A stretch of DNA of 55,635 nt from Streptomyces sp. NRRL F-5727 (GTDB lineage Bacteria; Actinomycetota; Actinomycetes; Streptomycetales; Streptomycetaceae), in NCBI RefSeq assembly GCF_000719555.1, contig NZ_JOGX01000041.1, positions 1-55,635 of the forward strand. The letters run 5' to 3'. Below the pieces are notes generated by a model. That model saw only the letters and a list, made by a program, of their open reading frames with translations, did no database searches and was not told the DNA's origin. Shown here in pieces: positions 1 to 7,681 of this stretch. A program made the position numbers and the translations under genes. Within the stretch, counting starts at the first letter, position 1; the number at the start of each line of letters is the position of its first letter.

Positions 1-2
1 TC

Positions 3-932
3 TCCGCCCCGCTGCCCCCGCCCCGCGCCCCGCAGCGCCCGGCCGCCGCCCCCGCCGGCGTGCCGACGGCCGCGCCGGTCGAGACCACCGCGCGGCTGCG
101 GCCCGTGCGGGTGCCCGCGTACGGCACGGACGAGACGCCCGTCGAGACGACCACCCGGCTGCGGCCCATACGGGAGCGGCGGCGGGGGAGGGCCCTGGCC
201 GTCGGCGCCTGTGTCGTGCTCGGGATCGGACTCATCGGCGGCGCCCTCGCCGGGGTGTGGCTCGCCGCCTCCGGCGACGGGAAGCCCGCCGAGCCGGCCG
301 GGTACGCCGTCGCCAAGGAGCTCTGGCACAACGCGCCCGTCGACACCCTCTTCCCCCGCACCCTCACCGCCCCCCAGGCCGGCCCCGGCCCCTCCGCCCG
401 CACCTGGACCCGGATCGTCGTCGCCCCCGACGCGCCCTGCGCCCCCGCCTCCGTCGCCCCCAGGCTGCTCGCCGCGCTGCGCCCCCTGGACTGCCGGCGC
501 GTGCTGCGCGCCACGTACACCGACGCCACCGCCAGCAGCGTCCTCACCGTCGGCCTCGTCTTCACCCGGGCCGACGTCACCGCCCAGCGCGCCCTCGACG
601 GCCGCAGGCTCGCCGCCCGCCTCGGCCAGGACGTGCCGCCCGCGCTGCCGGGCCCCGGCACCGTCGCCGCCGGCTTCGGCCCCGCCCAGCGCGCCGGCTG
701 GTGGGTGACCGCCCCCGCCGACCTGCCCGTCGTCGTCACCGCCGTCTCCGGCTTCGCCGACGGCCGGGCCGTCGAGCGCGCGGTCCCCGCCGACCAGGCC
801 ATGAGGAAGGGCCGCACGGACGCCGTGGCCCAGTCCGGCCTCGGCCACGAGGCCCTCGGCATCGCCGAGCGGCTGGAGAAGCAGCTCCGCACCACCGCCC
901 AGAACGCGGCGAAGGAAGAGGAACAGCGGTGA
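3..932 (+). CDS. Membrane protein upstream of mycosin (5' partial)
   Basis: The reading frame is open to the left edge of the window, so the true start probably lies outside. The visible part begins with a Pro/Ala-rich segment containing two similar ETTxRLRPxR blocks, then one hydrophobic helix (about residues 66-90 of the visible protein, around VVLGIGLIGG), then a roughly 200-residue extracytoplasmic-looking domain. I do not recognise a named domain. The stop overlaps the GTG of the mycosin gene by 4 nt, so the two are translationally coupled. Small single-pass proteins beside mycosins are common in actinobacterial type VII secretion loci, so an accessory role there is a reasonable inference, not a demonstration. 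Confidence 0.72.
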   Translation, partial: SAPLPPPRAPQRPAAAPAGVPTAAPVETTARLRPVRVPAYGTDETPVETTTRLRPIRERRRGRALAVGACVVLGIGLIGGALAGVWLAASGDGKPAEPAGYAVAKELWHNAPVDTLFPRTLTAPQAGPGPSARTWTRIVVAPDAPCAPASVAPRLLAALRPLDCRRVLRATYTDATASSVLTVGLVFTRADVTAQRALDGRRLAARLGQDVPPALPGPGTVAAGFGPAQRAGWWVTAPADLPVVVTAVSGFADGRAVERAVPADQAMRKGRTDAVAQSGLGHEALGIAERLEKQLRTTAQNAAKEEEQR

Positions 933-2116
933 CCCGGCCCCGTACCCGCGTCCGCGCGGCGGTCACCGCGCCCGCCGCCGTCCTGCTCGCCGCCGCCTGC
1001 GCCGTGCTGCCCGCCGCCGCGCCCGCGCACGCCGACGCCATCCGCGACCGCCAGTGGGGCCACGAGACCCTGCGCGTCGACGAGGCGTGGCGCACCACCA
1101 AGGGCGAGGGGATCACCGTCGCCGTCCTCGACACCGGCGTGGACGCCGACCACCCCGACCTCTCCGGCTCCGTCCTGCCCGGCAAGGACTTCATCGGCTT
1201 CGGCGCCGCCGAGGGCGACGCCACCTGGGCCCGGCACGGCACCGCCATGGCCGGCATCATCGCCGGTCACGGCCACGGCTGGGCCGACGACAGCGGTGTC
1301 CTCGGCATCGCCCCCGGCGCCCGGATCCTGCCCGTCCGGGTCATCCTCGAAGGCAAGGACAAGGCCCGCGACAAGGCCCGCAAGACCCGCGGCACCGCCC
1401 TCGCCCAGGGCATCCGCTGGGCCGCGGACCACGGCGCCGACGTCATCAACCTCTCCCTCGGCGACGACTCCGAGTCCGCCCACCCGGACCCCGGCGAGGA
1501 CGCCGCCGTCCAGTACGCCCTCGGCAAGGGCGTCTCCGTCGTCGCCTCCGCCGGCAACGGCGGCGAGAAGGGCGACCACATCTCCTACCCGGCCGCCTAT
1601 CCCGGCGTCATCGCCGTCACCGCCGTCGACCGGTACGGCACCCGCGCCTCCTTCTCCACCCGCCGCTGGTACGCCACCGTCAGCGCCCCCGGCGTCGACA
1701 TCGTGATCGCCGACCCCGACCGCAGGTACTACGAGGGGTGGGGCACCAGCGCCGCCGCCGCGTTCGTCTCCGGCGCCGTCGCCCTGGTCCGCTCCGCCCA
1801 CCCGGACCTGACCCCGGCCCAGGTCAAGAAGCTGCTCGTCGACACCGCCCGCGACCGCCCCGACGGCGGCCGCAGCGACGCCAAGGGGTACGGCACGGTG
1901 GACCCGGCCGCCGCCATCGAGGCCGGCGCGGCGCTGAAGGGCGGCGACCCGAAGAACGCCACCGCCGGCCACCGCGGCCAGTACTTCGGCCCCGGGCCGC
2001 TCCCGGCCGCCGAGGAGAGCACCGGCCCCGGCCTCCTCGCGCCCCTCGCCGGCGGTCTCGGCGCGCTCCTCCTGCTGGCCGCCGTCCTCCTCCACCGGGC
2101 CGGCCGCACCCGCTGA
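929..2116 (+). CDS. mycP: Type VII secretion-associated serine protease, mycosin (S8 subtilase)
   Basis: This is a subtilisin-like protease of 395 residues with mycosin layout. An N-terminal signal peptide ends near AHA at about residue 35, the S8 domain follows, and a single C-terminal transmembrane helix (LLAPLAGGLGALLLLAAVLL) is followed by Arg residues. The catalytic triad is visible: Asp68 in VAVLDTGVD, His103 in ARHGTAMAG and Ser274 in GTSAAAAFVSG; the oxyanion Asn lies in ASAGNGG. Mycosins are membrane-anchored, face outward and are needed for ESX-type secretion. The GTG start overlaps the upstream stop (GTGA). The rest of any secretion locus would be to the left of the window; downstream genes are unrelated. 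Confidence 0.9.
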   Translation: MTRPRTRVRAAVTAPAAVLLAAACAVLPAAAPAHADAIRDRQWGHETLRVDEAWRTTKGEGITVAVLDTGVDADHPDLSGSVLPGKDFIGFGAAEGDATWARHGTAMAGIIAGHGHGWADDSGVLGIAPGARILPVRVILEGKDKARDKARKTRGTALAQGIRWAADHGADVINLSLGDDSESAHPDPGEDAAVQYALGKGVSVVASAGNGGEKGDHISYPAAYPGVIAVTAVDRYGTRASFSTRRWYATVSAPGVDIVIADPDRRYYEGWGTSAAAAFVSGAVALVRSAHPDLTPAQVKKLLVDTARDRPDGGRSDAKGYGTVDPAAAIEAGAALKGGDPKNATAGHRGQYFGPGPLPAAEESTGPGLLAPLAGGLGALLLLAAVLLHRAGRTR

Positions 2117-2162
2117 CGGCCCGGCGGCCGGAGCCCGGGGACCGGCCGGTTAGGCTCGGGGG

Positions 2163-2903
2163 GTGGAGCTCAAGAACATCCCGGACCCCGGTTTCTCCGA
2201 CGACGACGGCACCGCCGACCCGGCGCTCGCCGCGGCCCTCGCGGCCTGGGCGGAGGACCGGACCGCCCACGGGCCCGTCCTCGACGCGCTGCGCGGCGCC
2301 CGGCTCCTCGTCCCCGTCGTCGCCATGCTCGGCGAGGTGGAGACCGACCCGGAGACCGGGCTGAAGCGCGAGAAGACCAGCGACATGGCGGTGCCGACGC
2401 TGACCGCCGGCGACCGGCGCGGCCTGCCGGCCTTCACCTCGATCGCCTCGCTCGCCCTGTGGGACCCGGCCGCCCGGCCCGTCGCCGTCCCGCTCCGGCA
2501 GGCGCTCGCCGCCCTCGTCCACGAGAAGGCCGACACCCTCGTCCTCGACATGGCCGGCCCGGTGCCCTACCAGGTGAGCGGCTCCGCCCTGCTCGCCCTG
2601 GCCGAGGGCCGCACCAGCACCGACCCGCTGGACGACCCGGCGGTACGCGACGCGGTCCGCGCCGCGGTCGCCGCCGAGCCCGCCGTCCTCCGCGCCCACC
2701 TCGGCCCCGGCACCGCCGACGGCACCCTCGCCCTGGTCCTCGCCGACGACGCGGCCCCCGCCGAGGTCGCCCAGCGGGTGGCCCGGGCCCTGGCCGCCGA
2801 CGAGACACTGAGGGCCCGCCTGGTGCGGGGCCTCGACCTGGCACTGCTGCCGGCCGCGGCCACCCCTCCGGGCGAGCCCTTCTACGTGAAGAACCAGTCC
2901 TAG
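2163..2903 (+). CDS. SseB-family protein
   Basis: The protein is 246 residues long. The central part (MAVPTLTAGDRRGLPAFTSI, then ALWDPAARPVAVPL) is typical of the SseB N-terminal domain found in actinobacterial proteins of unknown function; the name comes from a Salmonella sequence and does not imply type III secretion. The C-terminal half is Ala/Asp-rich and looks like the companion SseB_C region. The GTG start is chosen because it lies 6 nt after a TAGGCT -10-like hexamer (2151-2156), which suggests leaderless transcription. The stop codon TAG is the first base triplet of a 96-bp tandem repeat. It is convergent with the DUF1844 gene. Molecular function is unknown. Confidence 0.8.
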   Translation: MELKNIPDPGFSDDDGTADPALAAALAAWAEDRTAHGPVLDALRGARLLVPVVAMLGEVETDPETGLKREKTSDMAVPTLTAGDRRGLPAFTSIASLALWDPAARPVAVPLRQALAALVHEKADTLVLDMAGPVPYQVSGSALLALAEGRTSTDPLDDPAVRDAVRAAVAAEPAVLRAHLGPGTADGTLALVLADDAAPAEVAQRVARALAADETLRARLVRGLDLALLPAAATPPGEPFYVKNQS

Positions 2904-3102
2904 CCGTACACGGGCCCGTGGCCGCGGTCTTCCGGGGGGGGGCGACGCCCGCACCCCCGCGGCCCTTCGGGCCGGCGCACGGTCCGGCCGGCTTCCTAGC
3001 CGTACACGGGCCCGTGGCCGCGGTCTTCCGGGGGGGGCGACCCCCGTACCCCCGCGGCCCTTCGGGCCGGCGCACGGTCCGGCCGGCTCCCTAGCCGTAC
3101 AC
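2901..3102. repeat. Tandem duplication of about 96 bp between two convergent genes
   Basis: Copy 1 is 2901-2996, copy 2 is 2997-3091, and a third copy is only entered (TAGCCGTACAC at 3092-3102). The two full copies are nearly identical. Each starts with TAGCCGTACA and contains a GGCCCTTCGGGCC hairpin and a run of 7-9 G. The first TAG is the sseB stop; the third copy start is the reverse-strand end of the DUF1844 coding region. The repeat therefore seems to have arisen by duplication of the 3' end of one gene with spacer DNA. Confidence 0.9.
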
Positions 3103-3480
3103 CGCGCCCGTGTACTTCTCGCCCGGGCCCTGGCCCGGCTCGTCCGGGACGATCGACGCCTCGCGGAAGGCGAGCTGGAGGGACTTCAGGCCGTCGCGCA
3201 GCGGGGCCGCGTGGAAGGACGAGATCTCCGTCGTGCTCGCGTCCAGCAGGCCCGCGAGCGCGTGGATCAGCTTGCGCGCCTCGTCGAGGTCCTTGTGCGC
3301 GTCGCCCTCCTCGGTGAGGCCGAGCTTGACCGCGGCGGCGCTCATCAGGTTGACGGCGACGGTCACGATCACCTCGACCGCCGGGACCTCGGCGATGTCG
3401 CGGGCCATGGCCTCGAAGTCGGGGTCGTCACCGGCCTGGTCGGGGGCGGTCGTGGACTCGTTCTGGGGGGTCTCGCTCAT
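3091..3480 (-). CDS. DUF1844 family protein
   Basis: This 129-residue acidic cytoplasmic protein has an N-terminal disordered stretch (MSETPQNESTTAPDQ) and a helical core containing VTVAVNLMSAAAVKLGL and DLDEARKLIHALAGLLDA, the hallmark of DUF1844. The family is widespread in actinobacteria directly divergent from infC, as here. No enzymatic motif is visible. The start is the ATG at 3480; longer in-frame extensions would run into the infC promoter and leader region on the other strand. The C-terminal codons (AVYG then stop) overlap the third, incomplete copy of the downstream tandem repeat. Function unknown. Confidence 0.82.
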   Translation of the reverse strand: MSETPQNESTTAPDQAGDDPDFEAMARDIAEVPAVEVIVTVAVNLMSAAAVKLGLTEEGDAHKDLDEARKLIHALAGLLDASTTEISSFHAAPLRDGLKSLQLAFREASIVPDEPGQGPGEKYTGAVYG

Positions 3481-3530
3481 GCCCCACACGATAAGCGGGC
3501 CGACGGTTCGCGCCGACCGCCGGGTCCTGC

Positions 3531-3834
3531 TAACCTTGTGTAACGACCGGCCGGACACCTGTGTGCCCGGCCCACAAGTGGAGGCTCCGATCTCCCACCT
3601 GACCGCCCTCGCGGGCGGCGGGTCACCGGTCAGGTGGCGCCCATCGTTCCGTACGGACGATGGAGCCGCCCGATGTGCGCCCCGCGGTTGACCGCGACGG
3701 TGCTCCGGTTTCTTTGGAGCCCCGTTTGTGTCCCGTCCGGGGCATTTTTTGTGCACTCGCTCGGTTGGTCACATCGATTTGGATTGACGTGTCCGTCCGC
3801 CAAGGCGGTCGCGTGGTGCTACCGAGGAGGATCC
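3531..3834 (+). promoter_or_regulatory. Long structured leader of the infC-rpmI-rplT operon
   Basis: The 354-nt gap before infC (3481-3834) is filled with strong RNA hairpins. CTTGTG (3535-3540) pairs with CACAAG (3573-3578) around an inner GGCCGG/CCGGCC stem. CCACCTGACC (3595-3604) pairs with GGTCAGGTGG (3628-3637). CCATCGT (3641-3647) pairs with ACGATGG (3657-3663). CGCGGT/ACCGCG lies at 3683-3696 and GCTCC/GGAGC at 3702-3720. The series ends with a U-tract terminator at 3719-3750. This arrangement implies control of the operon by attenuation. A possible -10 (TAACCT, 3531-3536) lies at its left end, but no good -35 is visible. Confidence 0.75.
3719..3750 (+). terminator. Rho-independent attenuator before infC
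   Basis: GCCCCG (3719-3724) and CGGGGC (3738-3743) form a 6-bp GC stem followed by ATTTTTT (3744-3750). A true U-tract is rare in DNA this GC-rich, and it sits about 85 nt before infC in the same orientation. The preceding GCTCC/GGAGC hairpin (3702-3720) shares two bases with the terminator stem, so the two compete only slightly. Confidence 0.75.
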
Positions 3835-4473
3835 ATCAGCGCCGAGCCCCGCATCAACGAGCGGATTCGCGTTCCCGAGGTGCGTCTTGTCGGCCCCAGC
3901 GGCGAGCAGGTGGGCATCGTCCCCCTTGCCAAGGCCCTGGAGCTCGCGCAGGAGTACGACCTCGATCTTGTCGAGGTCGCGGCGAACGCCCGTCCGCCCG
4001 TGTGCAAGCTCATGGACTACGGGAAGTTCAAGTACGAGTCGGCCATGAAGGCCCGTGAGGCGCGCAAGAACCAGGCGCACACGGTCATCAAGGAGATGAA
4101 GCTCCGGCCGAAGATCGACCCGCACGACTACGACACCAAGAAGGGCCACGTCGTCCGCTTCCTGAAGCAGGGCGACAAGGTCAAGATCACGATCATGTTC
4201 CGTGGTCGTGAGCAGTCCCGGCCCGAGCTTGGTTACCGCCTCCTGCAGCGCCTCGCCGAGGACGTCCAGGAGCTGGGCTTCATCGAGTCCAACCCGAAGC
4301 AGGACGGCCGGAACATGATCATGGTTCTGGGTCCGCACAAGAAGAAGACCGAGGCCATGGCCGAGGCGCGTGAGGCCCAGGCCGCCCGCAAGGCGGAGCG
4401 CCAGGGCACCGCCCCCGCGGCCGACGCCGAGGAGGCTTCGGCCGACACGTCGGCCGAGAACGCCGAGGCGTGA
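3835..4473 (+). CDS. infC: Translation initiation factor IF-3
   Basis: IF-3 binds the 30S subunit, keeps it free of 50S and proofreads the start codon-initiator tRNA pairing. The N domain ([17 protein letters not shown] ... [13 protein letters not shown]), linker helix and C domain ([20 protein letters not shown] ... MFRGREQ) are all present, followed by an Ala/Glu/Asp-rich tail of about 35 residues typical of Streptomyces. No ATG, GTG or TTG lies at the expected start. The strong Shine-Dalgarno GAGGAGG (3824-3830) is followed 4 nt later by ATC, in frame. An AUC start fits the known use of AUU or similar rare starts by infC for self-regulation, so I set the start there. The upstream in-frame GTG at 3634 lies inside the structured leader and is rejected. 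Confidence 0.93.
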   Translation: MSAEPRINERIRVPEVRLVGPSGEQVGIVPLAKALELAQEYDLDLVEVAANARPPVCKLMDYGKFKYESAMKAREARKNQAHTVIKEMKLRPKIDPHDYDTKKGHVVRFLKQGDKVKITIMFRGREQSRPELGYRLLQRLAEDVQELGFIESNPKQDGRNMIMVLGPHKKKTEAMAEAREAQAARKAERQGTAPAADAEEASADTSAENAEA

Positions 4474-4479
4474 TCCGAC

Positions 4480-4502
4480 GGGGCTGCCCCAGCGGCAGCC
4501 CC
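4480..4502 (+). other. Hairpin between infC and rpmI
   Basis: GGGGCTGCC (4480-4488) and GGCAGCCCC (4494-4502) form a perfect 9-bp stem with a 5-nt loop just after the infC stop. There is no U-tract. It could be an RNA processing or protein-binding element, or a weak terminator that lowers downstream expression. Confidence 0.55.
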
Positions 4503-4598
4503 CGGGTCCCGCCCGGTACGACCACACGAAGAATTGACGTTCCCGGTTGTCCGGTGCCCGCACCGGGGGAGCGCCACTGACGAGGAGATAACGGCGCC

Positions 4599-4793
4599 AT
4601 GCCGAAGAACAAGACGCACTCCGGTGCCAAGAAGCGCTTCAAGGTCACCGGCTCCGGCAAGATCATGCGGGAGCGCGCCGGCAAGCGCCACCTGCTCGAG
4701 CACAAGTCGTCCAAGCTGACGCGTCGCCTCACCGGCAACGCCGAGATGGCCCCGGGTGACGCCGCCAAGATCAAGAAGATGCTGGGCATCTGA
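4599..4793 (+). CDS. rpmI: 50S ribosomal protein L35
   Basis: The 64-residue basic protein begins [20 protein letters not shown] and ends [15 protein letters not shown], the standard L35 pattern and length. It is a structural component of the large ribosomal subunit. It sits between infC and rplT as in most bacteria and is expected to share their transcript. The ATG is preceded by GAGGAGATAAC, which contains a good Shine-Dalgarno sequence. Confidence 0.98.
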   Translation: MPKNKTHSGAKKRFKVTGSGKIMRERAGKRHLLEHKSSKLTRRLTGNAEMAPGDAAKIKKMLGI

Positions 4794-4899
4794 GCTTGAT
4801 CTCCCGCCCTCGGTCGTCGAGGGCATCCGGCCAAGACCGGGACCCATCCGTTTTCCGGGTCGTGTGAACACACCACGGCCCCGCTACAAGGAGTAAGAA

Positions 4900-5286
4900 G
4901 TGGCACGCGTCAAGCGGGCAGTCAACGCCCACAAGAAGCGCCGGGCGATCCTCGAGCAGGCCTCCGGCTACCGCGGTCAGCGTTCGCGCCTGTACCGCAA
5001 GGCCAAGGAGCAGGTCACCCACTCGCTGGTCTACAACTACAACGACCGGAAGAAGCGCAAGGGCGACTTCCGTCAGCTGTGGATCCAGCGCATCAACGCC
5101 GCTGCCCGCCAGAACGGCATGACGTACAACCGCCTCATCCAGGGTCTGAAGGCCGCCAACATCGAGGTGGACCGCAAGATCCTCGCCGAGCTGGCCGTCA
5201 ACGACATCAACGCGTTCGCCGCGCTGGTCGAGGTCGCGCAGAAGGCCCTCCCGGCCGACGTCAACGCCCCGAAGGCCGCCGCCTGA
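4900..5286 (+). CDS. rplT: 50S ribosomal protein L20
   Basis: The 128-residue protein starts with [20 protein letters not shown] and contains the L20 signature region [21 protein letters not shown]20 binds 23S rRNA early in assembly of the large subunit; in several bacteria it also represses its own operon by binding the leader RNA. That is a candidate mechanism for the leader upstream of infC, although I cannot identify an L20 site by eye. The start is GTG with AAGGAG upstream. A strong hairpin follows the gene. Confidence 0.98.
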   Translation: MARVKRAVNAHKKRRAILEQASGYRGQRSRLYRKAKEQVTHSLVYNYNDRKKRKGDFRQLWIQRINAAARQNGMTYNRLIQGLKAANIEVDRKILAELAVNDINAFAALVEVAQKALPADVNAPKAAA

Positions 5287-5310
5287 TCTTCCAGGCCGCA
5301 GTGCTTCCGA

Positions 5311-5343
5311 CCGGACCCGCAGGCCCCGCGCCTGCGGGTCCGG
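5311..5343 (+). terminator. Hairpin terminator after rplT
   Basis: CCGGACCCGCAGG (5311-5323) pairs perfectly with CCTGCGGGTCCGG (5331-5343), giving a 13-bp stem with a 7-nt loop. It lies 25 nt after the rplT stop and lacks a U-tract, as is usual for Streptomyces terminators. Confidence 0.8.
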
Positions 5344-5407
5344 CGCGTTGACCGCCCCTTTCCGCCGCACCCGACGAGACCCCGACGAGACAGAGAGCCC
5401 CAGGCAC

Positions 5408-6247
5408 ATGTCCACCCCCGAGCTGATCTCCCCGCGTTCCCCGCGCGTCGTCGCCGCCCGACGGCTCGCCAAGCGCAACTTCCGGGGCAAGGACCGCCTC
5501 TTCCTCGCCGAGGGACCCCAGGCCGTCCGCGAGGCCGTCGCGCACCGGGGCCCGGACGGCGCCCCCACCCTCGTCGAGCTCTTCACCACCGTCGAGGCCG
5601 CCGAGCGGTACGCGTCCATCGTCGACGCCGCCCGCGCCTCCGGCGCCCGCGTCCACCACGCCTCCGGCGCCGTCCTCGCCGAGGTCTCCCAGACCGTCAC
5701 CCCGCAGGGCCTCGTCGGCGTCTGCCGCTTCCTCGACTCGCCGTTCGAGGAGATCCTCGCCGCGCGGCCCAAGCTCGTCGCCGTCCTCGCGCACGTCCGC
5801 GACCCCGGGAACGCCGGCACCGTGCTCCGCTGCGCCGACGCCGCCGGCGCCGACGCGGTGATCCTCACCGACGCCTCCGTCGACCTGTACAACCCGAAGT
5901 CGGTCCGCGCCTCCGTCGGCTCCCTCTTCCACCTCCCCGTCGCCGTCGGCGTCCCCGTCGAGCAGGCCGTCGCCGGGCTCCAGGGCGCGGGCGTCCGGAT
6001 CCTCGCCGCCGACGGCGCCGGCCAGGACGACCTCGACGACGAGCTCGACGCCGGCACCATGGGCGGCCCCACCGCCTGGATCTTCGGCAACGAGGCGTGG
6101 GGGCTCCCCGAGGAGACCCGGGCCCTCGCCGACGCCGTCGTCCGCGTCCCCATCCACGGCAAGGCGGAGAGCCTCAATCTGGCCACCGCCGCCGCGGTCT
6201 GCCTGTACGCCTCCGCCCGCGCCCAGCGCCCCCGCCGCACCGTCTGA
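5408..6247 (+). CDS. TrmH/SpoU-family rRNA 2'-O-methyltransferase
   Basis: This 279-residue protein has an N-terminal substrate-binding domain (FRGKDRLFLAEGPQAVREA) and a C-terminal SPOUT methyltransferase domain. The three SpoU motifs are present: motif 1 in VRDPGNAGTVLRCADAAGAD, motif 2 in AWIFGNEAWGLP and motif 3 in IPIHGKAESLNLATAAAVCL. Members use S-adenosylmethionine to methylate a ribose in rRNA. The position just after rplT suggests a ribosomal substrate. I start at the ATG at 5408; an in-frame upstream start at 5348 would give a non-conserved Arg-rich extension and lies close to the terminator hairpin. A second SpoU enzyme occurs at 53381. Confidence 0.92.
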   Translation: MSTPELISPRSPRVVAARRLAKRNFRGKDRLFLAEGPQAVREAVAHRGPDGAPTLVELFTTVEAAERYASIVDAARASGARVHHASGAVLAEVSQTVTPQGLVGVCRFLDSPFEEILAARPKLVAVLAHVRDPGNAGTVLRCADAAGADAVILTDASVDLYNPKSVRASVGSLFHLPVAVGVPVEQAVAGLQGAGVRILAADGAGQDDLDDELDAGTMGGPTAWIFGNEAWGLPEETRALADAVVRVPIHGKAESLNLATAAAVCLYASARAQRPRRTV

Positions 6248-6381
6248 CCACCCCGGCCGCCGTACTTCACCGCTGTGATTCGGCCACCCGGTGTGCTCTT
6301 CCGGCTCCCGTTGGTCACCCTCGCCCAGTAGAGTGACGCACTCGGGGCCCACTGCAGCACACGGAGGGGTGGGAGCAGGGG

Positions 6382-7515
6382 ATGACGGCCGGCACGGAGA
6401 GTCCCGCGCGGACCGCGCAGCGACGAGCCGACGGGGCGCGCGCGCCCGAGCCGTGGCCCGGGATCGACCCGGACGACCTGCCCGACGGGCTCGTCGTCGC
6501 CGACGAGCGGGGCCGCGTGGTCTGCTTCAACGCCGCCGCCAGCCGCATCACCGCAGTCCCCGCCCCCGAGGCGCTCGGCCTCCCGCTCGACCAGGCGCTG
6601 CCCCTGGAGGACCTCAAGGGGCACCGCTGGTGGCCCCTCACCGACCCGTACGGCGGCCTCGCCACCCGGCGCGGCCAGCCCGAGCGGAACCTGCTGCTGC
6701 CCGGCGGCCGCGAGGTCCTCGTCTCCGCCCGGTACGTCCGCGAGCACCCCACCGGCCCCGTCCGCCGGGTCGTCGTCTCGCTGCGCGGCACCGAGGCCCG
6801 CCGCCGCTCCGAGCGCAGCCACGCCGAGCTCATCGCCACCGTCGCCCACGAGCTGCGCTCCCCGCTCACCTCCGTGAAGGGCTTCACCGCCACCCTGCTC
6901 AGCAAGTGGGAGCGGTTCACCGACGAGCAGAAGCGGCTGATGCTGGAGACCGTCGACGCCGACGCCGGCCGCATCAAACGGCTCATCGCCGAACTCCTCG
7001 ACATCTCCCGGATCGACTCCGGCCGGCTGGAGGTCCGCCGCCAGCCCGTCGACATCGCCGCCGCCATCGGCCGGCACGTCCAGGTGCACACCACCGGCGG
7101 CCAGGCCCCCGACCGCTTCTTCGTCCGGACCCGGCCCGGACTGCCCGTGCTCTGGGCCGATCCCGACAAGATCGACCAGATCCTCGGCAACCTCCTGGAA
7201 AACGCGGTGCGCCACGGCGCCGGAACCGTCACCATCGAGGTGGCGCCCCGCACCGCGGGCACCGACGGCACCGGCGAGGAGGGGACGGAGGTCACCGTGA
7301 GCGACGAGGGCCCGGGCATCCCCGAGGAGTCCATGAACCGCGTCTTCACCCGCTTCTGGCGCGGCAGCAAGCGCGGCGGCACCGGACTCGGCCTCTACAT
7401 CGTCAAGGGCCTCGTCGAGGCCCACGGCGGCTCCATCACCGTCGGACGCGGCCCGCGCGGCGGCGCCGAGTTCCGATTTATCCTGCCCGTCGGCGCCCCG
7501 GCTCATCTCGTCTGA
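6382..7515 (+). CDS. Soluble PAS-domain sensor histidine kinase
   Basis: The protein has 377 residues and no transmembrane helix. A PAS-like sensor domain (about 30-130, DGLVVADERGRVVCFNAAAS) is followed by a HisKA dimerisation domain with the phosphorylated His156 in ATVAHELRSPLTS. A HATPase domain follows, with N box LGNLLENAVRHG, G1 DEGPGIPEE and G2 GGTGLGLYIVKG. It should autophosphorylate in response to a cytoplasmic signal and pass the phosphate to a response regulator. No response regulator gene is adjacent, so this is an orphan kinase. The location between the rRNA methylase and pheS is conserved, as I recall, in Streptomyces. The ATG has GGAG-containing sequence upstream. Confidence 0.93.
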   Translation: MTAGTESPARTAQRRADGARAPEPWPGIDPDDLPDGLVVADERGRVVCFNAAASRITAVPAPEALGLPLDQALPLEDLKGHRWWPLTDPYGGLATRRGQPERNLLLPGGREVLVSARYVREHPTGPVRRVVVSLRGTEARRRSERSHAELIATVAHELRSPLTSVKGFTATLLSKWERFTDEQKRLMLETVDADAGRIKRLIAELLDISRIDSGRLEVRRQPVDIAAAIGRHVQVHTTGGQAPDRFFVRTRPGLPVLWADPDKIDQILGNLLENAVRHGAGTVTIEVAPRTAGTDGTGEEGTEVTVSDEGPGIPEESMNRVFTRFWRGSKRGGTGLGLYIVKGLVEAHGGSITVGRGPRGGAEFRFILPVGAPAHLV

Positions 7516-7681
7516 CGTCTCACCCACCGAGACCTGACGGGATCCACAGCCACCGGGGCCCCCACGGGCTCATCAGCGTGTCCCCACCCCGTTAGACTCG
7601 ACCTTTGGCACGTTTGCGCCCTTGTCGTCTGTCGTCGAACCGGGGTCGCCCCAGCCAAGCCCAACGGAAGCACGGGAAGAG

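Noticed and set aside
2434..3094. Repeat-containing Arg/Pro-rich frames over the 96-bp tandem repeat
   Set aside because: The frames on both strands reflect the repeat sequence and run through sseB; there is no start signal or recognisable domain.
3634..3834. N-terminal extension of IF-3 from the GTG at 3634
   Set aside because: The segment lies in hairpins and across the U-tract terminator, and the Shine-Dalgarno at 3824-3830 points to a start at 3835.
7516..7681. T-box or Phe-rich leader peptide before pheS
   Set aside because: No T-box sequence, no short frame with clustered Phe codons and no terminator are visible.
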